Shown: positions 16,420 to 23,166 of the stretch, one piece after another
Numbering within the stretch: position 1 is the first letter of the stretch
Layout of the letters: every line of letters begins with the position of its first letter
NCBI GenBank assembly: GCA_022841885.1
Contig: JALHQP010000025.1
Span: 1 to 35,989 of the forward strand
DNA: 35,989 nt
Reading direction: 5' to 3'
Source of the DNA: Aquincola sp.
GTDB lineage: Bacteria; Pseudomonadota; Gammaproteobacteria; Burkholderiales; Burkholderiaceae_C
The notes under the pieces: model-generated
Told to the model about the DNA's origin: nothing
Databases searched by the model: none
Seen by the model: the letters and a program-made list of their open reading frames with translations, nothing else
Translations under genes and position numbers: made by a program

Positions 16420-16790
16420 ATCAAGCAGGGTCATTCAGAGGGGGTGGTCGGCACGGATTCGCGGTCCGGCGTGCCGGTGCTCTCAAGTCTCGGGGAGGTC
16501 GGACCCCAAGTGGCAGGGCGCACGTGCGAGATCGCCAGCCCGGGCTGCGAACTCCAAGCCGGCCGGCGTCAGCGGTGCGTTTGAGAGCGACCGGCGACAG
16601 CGGCGGACAGGCCGCCGCCGATGCCGATGCCGATGACGACCCAGCCGGCAAAGAGGCCGAGCGGGCCTTGCGCCGTCGCGAGCAGGGCCAGCCCGGCGGC
16701 GCACACGAGGTTGGTACCGAGACACCGAGTTCGCGTGCCATCGGTGCGGCGTTCAGCCACAGCAGCGGGCCTTCGGTGCGGGTTGCACCG
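16420..16790 (-). pseudogene. Decayed MFS transporter of the arsenic-cluster type
   Basis: Directly after the fused flavoprotein the minus strand encodes pieces of a major facilitator protein in different frames. The piece AAPMARELGVSVPT, normally near the end of helix 1, switches frame at about 16715 into NLVCAAGLALLATAQG followed by LFAGWVVIGIGIGGGL, which is helices 3-4. That piece ends in a stop at about 16570, followed by remnants such as PLTPAGLEF and GWRSRTCA that resemble the later PLTAW and GWRxxC segments of such transporters. Around 60 residues are missing at the first junction, and most of the C-terminal half is gone. MFS genes commonly sit beside the ArsN/ArsO-type gene in ars islands. 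No intact gene lies between 16270 and 16752. Confidence 0.6.
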
Positions 16791-18660
16791 TGGCCACGGG
16801 TGCCGAGCGCGCGGCCGGCGCGCCGCACGACGAGGTGCCGCAACCGGTGCCGGCAGCCTCGGCGGAGGCGGGAGGCGCCGCCGCCGTCAAAGGGTTGGCT
16901 AAGACCGGGCCGCAGCAGGCCGTGCCGCTGCCACCGGCGTATTGTGCCGGGTCGAGGCTGCAGACACCGGTTTCGGGCAGATCGAGCTCGACGCGGTCGG
17001 CGGCTTGCATGTCGCCGGCGATCGCCGCCGCCACCGAGCGGGCCTGCTCGAAGCCGGTGGCCATCAGGAAGGTGGGGGCGCGGCCGTAGCTCTTGACGCC
17101 CAGCGTGTAGAAGCCGGGCTCCGGGTGCGCCAGCTCGCGGTGGCCGTGCGGGCGCACCGAGCCGCAGCTGTGCAGGTTGGGGTCGATCAGCGGGCCGAGC
17201 GCTTCGGTCGACTCGAGCCAGGGGTCGAGCTTGAGGCGCAGCTCGCTGGTGATGCCGAGGTCGGGGCGCTGGCCGGTGGCGCAGACGATCTGGTCGATGC
17301 CGGGCAAGGTGAGGGTACGGCCCTCGGTGTCGAGGCCGCGCACCGTGATGCCGGTGGCGTCGCGCTGCAGCTCCGCGATGCGCAGGCCGCTGACGAATTC
17401 GAGGCCGCCGCGGTCGCGCAGCGACTTCAGCGACGAGCCCAGCTGCCCGCGCGCAGGCAGTGCGTCCGCATCGCCGCCGCCGAAGACGCGTTGCAGCACG
17501 GGCGAACGCACGGCCCACACGAGCCTCGTGCCGGGGACTTGCTTGGCCAGCTCGGCCAGCGACAGCAACGCGTTGGCGGCGGAGTGACCCGCACCGACCA
17601 CCAGCGTGCGCTTGCCCGCGTAGCGCACGCGTTGACGCCCGAGCACGTCGGGGATGCCGTAGACGATGGCGTCGGCAAGCTCGCGCTCGCCCCGCGCCGG
17701 CAAGCCGTTGGCGCCGAGCGGGTTGGGCATGCTCCAGGTGCCGCTGGCGTCGATGACGGCGCGGGCGCGGAACTCGAGCGGGCGACCGTCGCGCACGGCG
17801 CGGATGACGAAGGGCGCCTTCTCGCGGCCCACGGTCTTGACCTTGTCGAAGCCTTCTCGGCTGACCGACACCACACGCGTGCGAAGCTGCAGCGCGGACG
17901 CCACCTGGGGCAGCGCGGCGAAGGGTCTGAGCACGCGTTCGACGATGTTGCCCGCCGTTGGGAGCTCGTCGTCGGGCGGCGCCTGCCAGCCGGTGGGCTC
18001 GAGCAGCGCCGCCATCGCGGCGTCGACGTTGTAGCGCCAGGGCGAGAACAGACGCACATGGCCGTAGTCGAGCAGGTGGGCGCCGACGGCGTCACCGGCT
18101 TCGAGGACCAGCGGATGGATGCCGCGTTCGATCAGGCGTGCGGCCGCCGCCAGGCCCACCGGCCCGGCACCGAGCACGGCCACCGGCAGATCGCTGGCGT
18201 CGATGGCCGTGACGGCATGCAAGGTCAGCGACATGAAGGCCGAGCAGGCCGGGCACGCGCCCTGGAACTCGGCCGAAGCCTTGAGCGCCTGCGGTGCCTG
18301 CTCGACCGGGCCGCGCTTGAAGCCGTACTGCGCAAAGTACTCCGGCGCGGCGACGGTCAGCAGGTGAATGGTCGCGACCTGGCGCCGCTTCGCCTCGTCG
18401 AGCAGGCGGGTGACCAGCACGCGGCCGATGCCCTGGCGATGCAGGCCGGGGGCCACGGCGACCGAGCGCAGCAGTGCGGCGCGCCCATAGATCTCGGCGC
18501 CGGCGCAGCCGATCACTTCGCCATTGCTCACGGCGACGAGGTAGTGGGCGAGGTGTTCGCGCGCGCCGTCCAGCGGCAGCTTGTGGGCTTCGAGCAGCGA
18601 CGCGATGGCGGGCCAGTCCACGGGCGTGGCCTGGCGCAGCGACAGGTTCAGGGTTTGCAT
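16753..18660 (-). CDS. ArsN2-like GNAT fused to ArsO-like FAD/NAD(P)H oxidoreductase with Cys-rich tail
   Basis: 635 residues. Residues 1-147 are a GNAT domain of the arsenic-resistance ArsN2 type, with the acetyl-CoA loop VAPGLHRQGIGRVLV (69-83) and a CPAC pair (136, 139). From about 158 a flavoprotein follows, with FAD motif GAGPVG (164-169), the segment HVRLFSPWRYNVD, NAD(P)H motif GAGHSA (356-361) and the ATGQRPDL segment (461-468). This is the type of flavin monooxygenase-like protein annotated in ars islands as ArsO. The last ~70 residues are low-complexity Ala/Pro with cysteines at 567, 582, 583, 607, 612, 633 and 634, suitable for As(III) or another soft metal. The start overlaps the MarR gene by 13 bases, so the two are coupled. 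The substrate, possibly an organoarsenical, is inferred from context. Confidence 0.85.
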   Translation of the reverse strand: MQTLNLSLRQATPVDWPAIASLLEAHKLPLDGAREHLAHYLVAVSNGEVIGCAGAEIYGRAALLRSVAVAPGLHRQGIGRVLVTRLLDEAKRRQVATIHLLTVAAPEYFAQYGFKRGPVEQAPQALKASAEFQGACPACSAFMSLTLHAVTAIDASDLPVAVLGAGPVGLAAAARLIERGIHPLVLEAGDAVGAHLLDYGHVRLFSPWRYNVDAAMAALLEPTGWQAPPDDELPTAGNIVERVLRPFAALPQVASALQLRTRVVSVSREGFDKVKTVGREKAPFVIRAVRDGRPLEFRARAVIDASGTWSMPNPLGANGLPARGERELADAIVYGIPDVLGRQRVRYAGKRTLVVGAGHSAANALLSLAELAKQVPGTRLVWAVRSPVLQRVFGGGDADALPARGQLGSSLKSLRDRGGLEFVSGLRIAELQRDATGITVRGLDTEGRTLTLPGIDQIVCATGQRPDLGITSELRLKLDPWLESTEALGPLIDPNLHSCGSVRPHGHRELAHPEPGFYTLGVKSYGRAPTFLMATGFEQARSVAAAIAGDMQAADRVELDLPETGVCSLDPAQYAGGSGTACCGPVLANPLTAAAPPASAEAAGTGCGTSSCGAPAARSAPVATVQPAPKARCCG

Positions 18661-19136
18661 GTCTTCGGTTCCTTGCGTTCGGGCGTCGGGAGGCAGCAGT
18701 TGGCCGCCGTGTCTTCGCGCAACGCTTTCATCAACAACAGGAGTGAGCGCTCGACGGCCGAGCGCTCGCGTTCATCGAGGGAGGCCAGCAACTGCTCGGC
18801 GTGCGTGTCGAGCGTCTGGTCGAGTTCCCGGACCGTGTGTTGGCCGTCGTCGGTGAGCGTGACGAGCCAGCTCCTTGCGTCGGACGGGTTCGGCTCCTTG
18901 GTCACCAAGCCACGCTCGACCATCGTTTCGACGGCCCGCGAGACCCAGCTCTTTTCGAGGCACAGACGGTGGCCCAGCTCCGAGAGCGGCAGCGGCCCGC
19001 TGCGCGCCAGTTCGGTGAGCAGGTGGCACTGGGTGCTGGTGGTGCGGCAGCAGTCCGCCACGACGCGTTGAGCGCGCGTGTACATGCGCGCCACCTCGCG
19101 CAGCAGGGGGCCGGAGCGGATCGTGGCAGGCGGCAT
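18648..19136 (-). CDS. Cys-rich MarR-family regulator of the ArsN2-ArsO fusion gene
   Basis: 162 residues, standard MarR length. Dimerisation helix 1 contains ARMYTRAQRVVADCC, the recognition helix region is LCLEKSWVSRAVETMVERGL, and the wing contains PSDARSWLVTLTDDG. Seven cysteines occur: C29-C30 and C37 in helix 1/2, C59, C147-C148 near the C-terminus, and C160. MarR proteins often sense ligands or thiol chemistry at the dimer interface, so a metalloid-thiolate switch is plausible; that is inference. An internal ATG at 19085 preceded by GAGGTGG is an alternative start but would remove most of helix 1. The gene is autoregulated if the GTTG/CAAC dyad upstream is its operator, and it overlaps the fusion enzyme gene. 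Confidence 0.87.
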   Translation of the reverse strand: MPPATIRSGPLLREVARMYTRAQRVVADCCRTTSTQCHLLTELARSGPLPLSELGHRLCLEKSWVSRAVETMVERGLVTKEPNPSDARSWLVTLTDDGQHTVRELDQTLDTHAEQLLASLDERERSAVERSLLLLMKALREDTAANCCLPTPERKEPKTCKP

Positions 19137-19139
19137 ATG

Positions 19140-19154
19140 GTTGTTTATAGCAAC
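19140..19154. promoter_or_regulatory. Candidate MarR operator just upstream of the MarR gene
   Basis: GTTG (19140-19143) and CAAC (19151-19154) flank the AT-rich heptamer TTTATAG. It is a short dyad of the kind bound by MarR dimers, only a few bases before the ATG at 19136. It is the most AT-rich spot in the surrounding 2 kb. Confidence 0.45.
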
Positions 19155-19165
19155 TAAATGGGCGC

Positions 19166-19194
19166 ATCATCAGGTTCCAGGAAACGGCTGTCAA
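19166..19194 (-). promoter_or_regulatory. Candidate promoter of the MarR/fusion operon
   Basis: On the minus strand TTGACA (19194-19189) is followed after 17 bases by GATGAT (19171-19166), which would place the transcript start just before the candidate operator. It lies in the 64-base gap between aqpS and the MarR gene, so the MarR operon need not depend on the arsR promoter. An AT-rich TATAAA inside the operator is an alternative -10. Confidence 0.4.
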
Positions 19195-19200
19195 TCGCCG

Positions 19201-19869
19201 CTAAGCGGCGGGCTGGCGGTGGCCTAGCGCCTTGTGCAGGCCCAGGCCGAGGGCGGCGCCCGCCAGCTCGGCCAGCACGAAGCCCGGCACGCTGGAAGGC
19301 GCGATGCCGGCGAAGCTGTCGCTGAACATGCGGCCGAAAGCGGCGGCCGGGTTGGCGAACGAGGTCGACGCGGTGAACCAGTAGGCGGCGCCGATGTAGC
19401 AGGCCACCATCGCCGCCACGCGGCCCGGCGGCGCACGCAGGATCACCAGCAACAGGCCGGCGGTGGCGACGGCCTCGGCGATCCACTGGCCGGTGCCGCT
19501 GCGCAGCCTGGTCGAGAACTGAAGGATGCTCATGTCGAACATCGCATGCGCCAGCCAGGCGCCGAGCATCGCGCCGAGCAGCTGGACCCCGATGTACGGC
19601 GCGACCAGCGAACCGGGCAGCTCGCCACGCCACGCCATCGCGAGCGACACGGCGGGGTTGAAGTGCGCGCCGCTGACCGGCCCCAGTACCTCGATCAGGA
19701 TGTACAGGCCGCCGACGGTGGCCAGCGTGTTCGCGAGCAGCGCAATCGCCATGTTCCCGCCGGCCAGGCGCTCGGCCATGATGCCCGAGCCGATCACCAC
19801 GGCCAGCAGCAGTGCGGTGCCCAGGCCCTCGGCCAGCAGCTGGCGGGGCAGTCCGTTCACCGCCGTCAT
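19201..19869 (-). CDS. aqpS: AqpS-like aquaglyceroporin of an arsenic operon
   Basis: 222 residues with six hydrophobic segments and the two half-helix motifs of the MIP family, HFNPAVS (NPA at 71-73) and ANPAAAFGRMF (NPA at 173-175), the latter followed by the selectivity-filter arginine R180. In Sinorhizobium-type ars operons, AqpS conducts arsenite made by ArsC down its gradient out of the cell; the same is likely here because its ATG overlaps the arsC stop (ATGA, 19866-19869). It is last in arsR-arsI-arsC-arsC-aqpS. With no Acr3 or ArsB in the window, this channel is the visible exit route for arsenite. Confidence 0.9.
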   Translation of the reverse strand: MTAVNGLPRQLLAEGLGTALLLAVVIGSGIMAERLAGGNMAIALLANTLATVGGLYILIEVLGPVSGAHFNPAVSLAMAWRGELPGSLVAPYIGVQLLGAMLGAWLAHAMFDMSILQFSTRLRSGTGQWIAEAVATAGLLLVILRAPPGRVAAMVACYIGAAYWFTASTSFANPAAAFGRMFSDSFAGIAPSSVPGFVLAELAGAALGLGLHKALGHRQPAA

Positions 19870-20354
19870 CGGCTCGCGATGTCGCGCAGGGACCGTTCGA
19901 GCTCGGCGTCGCCGAGCTTGTCGAGCGGCAGGTCGAGCAGCTCACGCATGCGGCTCGAGATCGCGTCGCGCGTGCGCGCGAAGGCCTCGGCGCGTTCGGC
20001 CTCGGGCGCGTTCGATGGGTCGGGATAGCCCCAGTGCACCTTCACCGGGCTGCCGGGCCAGTAAGGGCAGGTCTCGGCCGCCGCGCTGTCGCACACCGTG
20101 ATGACGATGCGCATGGGCGGCGCGTCCGGCCCCACGAATTCGTCCCAGCTCTTGCTGCGGTAGCCGCTGGCGTCGACACCGGCCGCCCGCAGCGCGTCGA
20201 CCGCGAACGGGTTGATGCGGCCGCTCGGTGCGCTGCCGGCGCTGAACGCGCGCACATCCTTGCCGAGCTGGCGCGCCCAATGGTTGAGCATGCCCTCGGC
20301 GAGCACGCTGCGCGCCGAGTTGTGCGTGCACAGGATCAGGACGTTGGTCGTCAT
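19866..20354 (-). CDS. arsC: Arsenate reductase, thioredoxin-coupled low-molecular-weight phosphatase type (copy 1)
   Basis: 162 residues. It reduces As(V) to As(III) through a phosphatase-like loop followed by a cysteine relay. The P-loop CTHNSAR spans residues 9-15 (CX5R). The relay cysteines are C88 (TVCDSA) and C96 (ETCPYWPG), matching the Cys82/Cys89 pair of the staphylococcal enzyme, and the general-acid Asp is in GYPDPS (D112). It lies two bases after the second arsC and overlaps aqpS. Compared with its neighbour the loop has His instead of Gly after CT, and the C-terminus is longer and acidic. The two copies differ at many positions, so this is not a recent duplication. Confidence 0.95.
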   Translation of the reverse strand: MTTNVLILCTHNSARSVLAEGMLNHWARQLGKDVRAFSAGSAPSGRINPFAVDALRAAGVDASGYRSKSWDEFVGPDAPPMRIVITVCDSAAAETCPYWPGSPVKVHWGYPDPSNAPEAERAEAFARTRDAISSRMRELLDLPLDKLGDAELERSLRDIASR

Positions 20355-20356
20355 GC

Positions 20357-20851
20357 TCAGCCCTGGCCGATGTCGCGGACTTGCTTCTGGATCGCCAGGC
20401 GATCGAGTGCCGCCATCGGCAACGAGATCAGTAGCTCGATGCGGCGCTTGAGCGTGACGGCCGCGTCGCGGAACGCCCGCGCCTGCACGTCGTCGGGTCC
20501 ATCAACCGCCGCCGGGTCCGGCATGCCCCAGTGCGCCGTCATCGGTTGGCCGGGCCATACCGGGCACACCTCGCCCGCGGCCTGGTCGCAGACCGTGAAC
20601 ACGAAGTCCATTACCGGCGCGTCGGGCGCGGCGAACTCGTCCCAGGCCTTGCTGCGAAAGCCGTCGGTGGGGATGCGCAGGGTCTGCAGCTCCCGCAGCG
20701 CCAGCGGGTGCACAGCACCCCTCGGGTGGCTGCCGGCGGAGAAGGCCCGGAAGCGCCCCTTGCCGAGTTCGTTGAGCAGGCCCTCGGCCAGGATCGAGCG
20801 CGCCGAGTTGCCGGTGCACAGGAACAGAACGTTGTAGACCTTGTCGTCCAT
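20357..20851 (-). CDS. arsC: Arsenate reductase, thioredoxin-coupled low-molecular-weight phosphatase type (copy 2)
   Basis: 164 residues. The P-loop CTGNSAR spans 12-18 and the relay cysteines are C88 (TVCDQA) and C96 (EVCPVWPG). The Asp of GMPDP is D112, and AFSAGSHPRG, typical of the family, follows the first helix. A GAGG ribosome-binding site overlaps the arsI stop. It is located between arsI and the other arsC, with 9- and 2-base gaps. Two diverged, co-transcribed reductases may differ in arsenate affinity or in the reducing partner; the sequence shows complete catalytic sets in both. Confidence 0.95.
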   Translation of the reverse strand: MDDKVYNVLFLCTGNSARSILAEGLLNELGKGRFRAFSAGSHPRGAVHPLALRELQTLRIPTDGFRSKAWDEFAAPDAPVMDFVFTVCDQAAGEVCPVWPGQPMTAHWGMPDPAAVDGPDDVQARAFRDAAVTLKRRIELLISLPMAALDRLAIQKQVRDIGQG

Positions 20852-20860
20852 GGTCGTGCC

Positions 20861-21340
20861 TCAGCAGCAGGACGAGGCTTGCTTGACCGGGATGCCGACG
20901 GCCTTGCCGCGCGGCGCGGCGGTGGCGCAGCAGCCCGTTGCCTGCGCGGTCGGCTCGGTCTGGGCTTCGCTGAACACGGGCACGTTGCCGAGCGTGTGGA
21001 ACTGCTCCCAGGCGATGCCCTGCGGGTCGGTCAGCCAGTACTTGTCGCTGCGCGCGTAGCAGCAGGTGACCTCGCCTTCGTCCAGCAGCGCCATGTCGGC
21101 GGCGCGGGCACGTTCCTTCAGCTCGACCAGCTCGTCCTCGCTGTCGGTCTGGATGCCCAGGTGGTCCACGCCTGGCGTGCCGCCGCGCGTGGAGATGGCG
21201 AAGTTGATGCGCGGGTCGTCGAGCATCCACTTGGCGTAGTCGCTCTCGACGCGCGTCGGCGATGCCGCGAACAGCTTCGAGTAGAAGGCGATGCTTGCCT
21301 GCAGATCCTCGACATGGGCATGGACGTGGAATCGTTTCAT
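20861..21340 (-). CDS. arsI: ArsI C-As lyase (CadI/glyoxalase fold) with extra C-terminal cysteine pairs
   Basis: 159 residues, a vicinal-oxygen-chelate dioxygenase that removes the methyl group from methylarsenite (MAs(III)) to give As(III). Metal ligands expected for ArsI are present: the N-terminal His in KRFHVHAHV, H60 (GVDHLGIQ) and E112 (IAWEQFH). The vicinal substrate-binding pair is C93-C94 in VTCCYARSDK, the hallmark that separates ArsI from ordinary glyoxalases. A tail of about 45 residues after WEQFHTLGNVP carries a further CC at 137-138 and a terminal CC at 158-159. An AGGAG site precedes the ATG. The gene follows arsR by 39 bases. The product feeds AqpS. Confidence 0.92.
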   Translation of the reverse strand: MKRFHVHAHVEDLQASIAFYSKLFAASPTRVESDYAKWMLDDPRINFAISTRGGTPGVDHLGIQTDSEDELVELKERARAADMALLDEGEVTCCYARSDKYWLTDPQGIAWEQFHTLGNVPVFSEAQTEPTAQATGCCATAAPRGKAVGIPVKQASSCC

Positions 21341-21379
21341 GGGGGGCTCCTGTGAGTCTCTATGGTGGCGACGCGGCGT

Positions 21380-21709
21380 TCAGCAGCCGCAGGTGGCGTC
21401 TTCGGTGCTGCGCACGAGGCAGCCGGCGCCCTCGCAGCAGTTCTCGGTCAGGTAGGAGAGCAGGCCATTCATGTGGTCGAAGCGGGCGCGGTAGATGAGG
21501 CTGCGGCTGTCGCGCTCGGCGCTCACGAGGCCGGCGTGCGCCAGCTCCTTCAGGTGGAAGGACAGGGTCGAGGCGGGGATGCCCAGGCCTTCCTGCATCA
21601 CGCCTGGCACCAGGCCGCGGGTGCCCGACACGACCAGCGCCCGGAACACCTTGAGCCGGATCGGGTGGGCGAGGGCGGCCAGGGCCTGGACGGCTTGGTC
21701 TTCGTTCAT
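21380..21709 (-). CDS. arsR: ArsR arsenite-responsive repressor with C-terminal Cys site
   Basis: 109 residues from the ATG at 21709; the frame is open much further but upstream reading is antisense to amiC. A winged helix of the ArsR/SmtB type shows AHPIRLKVFRALV, recognition segment PASTLSFHLKELAHAGLV and wing ERDSRSLIYRARF. The As(III) site is C-terminal: C91, C92 and C97 in ENCCEGAGCL, comparable to the Cys95/96/102 site known in Acidithiobacillus ferrooxidans ArsR. Further cysteines are C107 and C109. There is no alpha-3 CVC motif as in plasmid R773 ArsR. It heads the operon arsR-arsI-arsC-arsC-aqpS and should derepress it when As(III) or MAs(III) is bound. Confidence 0.95.
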   Translation of the reverse strand: MNEDQAVQALAALAHPIRLKVFRALVVSGTRGLVPGVMQEGLGIPASTLSFHLKELAHAGLVSAERDSRSLIYRARFDHMNGLLSYLTENCCEGAGCLVRSTEDATCGC

Positions 21710-21715
21710 GAAGCA

Positions 21716-21745
21716 ACCATACCAGAAAAGTCGAAATATAGGCAA
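21716..21745 (-). promoter_or_regulatory. arsR operon promoter, with start codon almost at the predicted transcript start
   Basis: On the minus strand TTGCCT (21745-21740) and TATGGT (21721-21716) are 18 bases apart, in an AT-rich island. Six bases separate the -10 box from the arsR ATG, and there is no Shine-Dalgarno sequence, so the message may be leaderless. The imperfect ATA/TAT arms around 21719-21739 overlap the promoter and could be the ArsR operator. Confidence 0.5.
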
Positions 21746-21798
21746 GCCCGATCCGGCGGCGGGGGCTCGGGCGTTCAGAGCTGGCGGTTGCGTGCGAA

Positions 21799-23166
21799 CT
21801 AGAGCTGGCGATTTCTCGCCAGCGGCGGGTTCTTCGCGAAGTAGCGCTTGATGCCGGTGAGCAGCGCATCGACCAGCTTGGCGCGGTAGGCCGGGTCGGC
21901 GAGCTGGGCTTCTTCCTCGCGGTTGGAGATGAACGCCGTCTCGACCAGGATGCTCGGGATGTCCGGCGCCTTCAGCACCGCGAAGCTGGCCTGCTCGACG
22001 CGTGGCTTGTGCAGGCGGCCGACGCGGTCGAGCTGGCCCAGCACGTCGGCGCCGATGCGCAGGCTGTCCTTGATCTGCGCCGTGGTGCTCATGTCCAGCA
22101 GCGCGCGCATCACGTGCGCGTCGCGCGTCGCGGCCTTGACGTTGACGCCGCCCACCGCGTCGGCCGCGTTCTCCTTGTCGGCCAGCCAGCGCGCGGCGGC
22201 GCTGGTGGCGCCGCGGTCGGACAGGGCGAACACGCTGGCACCGCGCGCGGCGCGGTTGGTGAAGGCGTCGGCGTGGATCGACACGAACAGGTCGGCCTGC
22301 ACGCGTCGCGCCTTGCGAACGCGCTCGCCCAGCGGCACGAAGTAGTCGGCATCGCGCGTCAGGAAGGCGCGCATGTTGGGCTGGGCGTTGAGCTTGTCGC
22401 GCAGCGCCAGGGCCACCGACAGCACCACGTCCTTCTCGCGCAGGCCGCTCGGGCCGACGGCACCCGGATCCTCGCCGCCGTGGCCGGGGTCGAGCGCCAC
22501 GATCACCAGGCGATCGACCTTGCGGAGGATCTCGGCCGACGGCGGCTTGGGTACGGCGGTCTGACCCGCGACCGCCGGTGCGGACGCCGCGGCCACCGGC
22601 GCCGGCACGGGCGCCCTGACCGGCGGCGCGCTCTCGACCTTGCCGATGAACTCGCCGAGCGCGTCGCGTACCGCACCGGCCGCCTGCTGCTCGGCACGCT
22701 CCTTCTCGCGGATCAGCTCGAGCAGCGGATCGCGTGCCTGGCTCGGGTAGAGGTCGAACACCATGCGGTGCTGATAGGCGGCCACCGGCACGAGCGTGAA
22801 GACCTGCGGCGCGATCGGCTGCTTGAGGTCGATCACCAGACGCACGATGCGTGGCTGGTTCTGGCCCACGCGCACGCCGGCGATGAAGGGATCGTCCGAG
22901 CGCACCTTGCCCACCAGCTCGCGCAGCTGCGGGCTGAGCTCCAGGCCGTCGACGTCGATCACCAGGCGGTCGGGGCCGCTGAACAGCGAATGCTTGGCCG
23001 CCAGCGGCGCGTCGGACTCGAGCGTGACGCGTGTGTAGTCGGCGGCCGGCCAGACGCGCACCGCGACGATCTCGGCGCCGGACGCCAGCAGCGGGCGCTG
23101 CAGCAGCAGCACCAGGCTGCCGGCGCGCAGGGCCTGGCGGCGGGTGGGGTGAGGGGCCGAACTCAT
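21799..23166 (-). CDS. amiC: N-acetylmuramoyl-L-alanine amidase with AMIN domain
   Basis: 455 residues. It cleaves the amide bond between muramic acid and the peptide stem during septum splitting. A twin-arginine-like signal (TRRQALRAGSLVLLL) begins the protein, as in E. coli AmiC. An AMIN targeting domain covers about residues 30-135 (VRVWPAADYTRVTLESDAPL). A variable Ala/Val/Pro linker follows. The zinc amidase_3 domain runs from about 210 to 450, with ALDPGHGGEDPG (His), DLFVSIHADAF (His), and the late catalytic Glu in ILVETAFISN. The ATG overlaps the tsaE stop (ATGA), a frequent tsaE-amiC arrangement in proteobacteria. It is convergent with nothing; arsR's promoter lies just beyond its end. 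Confidence 0.95.
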   Translation of the reverse strand: MSSAPHPTRRQALRAGSLVLLLQRPLLASGAEIVAVRVWPAADYTRVTLESDAPLAAKHSLFSGPDRLVIDVDGLELSPQLRELVGKVRSDDPFIAGVRVGQNQPRIVRLVIDLKQPIAPQVFTLVPVAAYQHRMVFDLYPSQARDPLLELIREKERAEQQAAGAVRDALGEFIGKVESAPPVRAPVPAPVAAASAPAVAGQTAVPKPPSAEILRKVDRLVIVALDPGHGGEDPGAVGPSGLREKDVVLSVALALRDKLNAQPNMRAFLTRDADYFVPLGERVRKARRVQADLFVSIHADAFTNRAARGASVFALSDRGATSAAARWLADKENAADAVGGVNVKAATRDAHVMRALLDMSTTAQIKDSLRIGADVLGQLDRVGRLHKPRVEQASFAVLKAPDIPSILVETAFISNREEEAQLADPAYRAKLVDALLTGIKRYFAKNPPLARNRQL

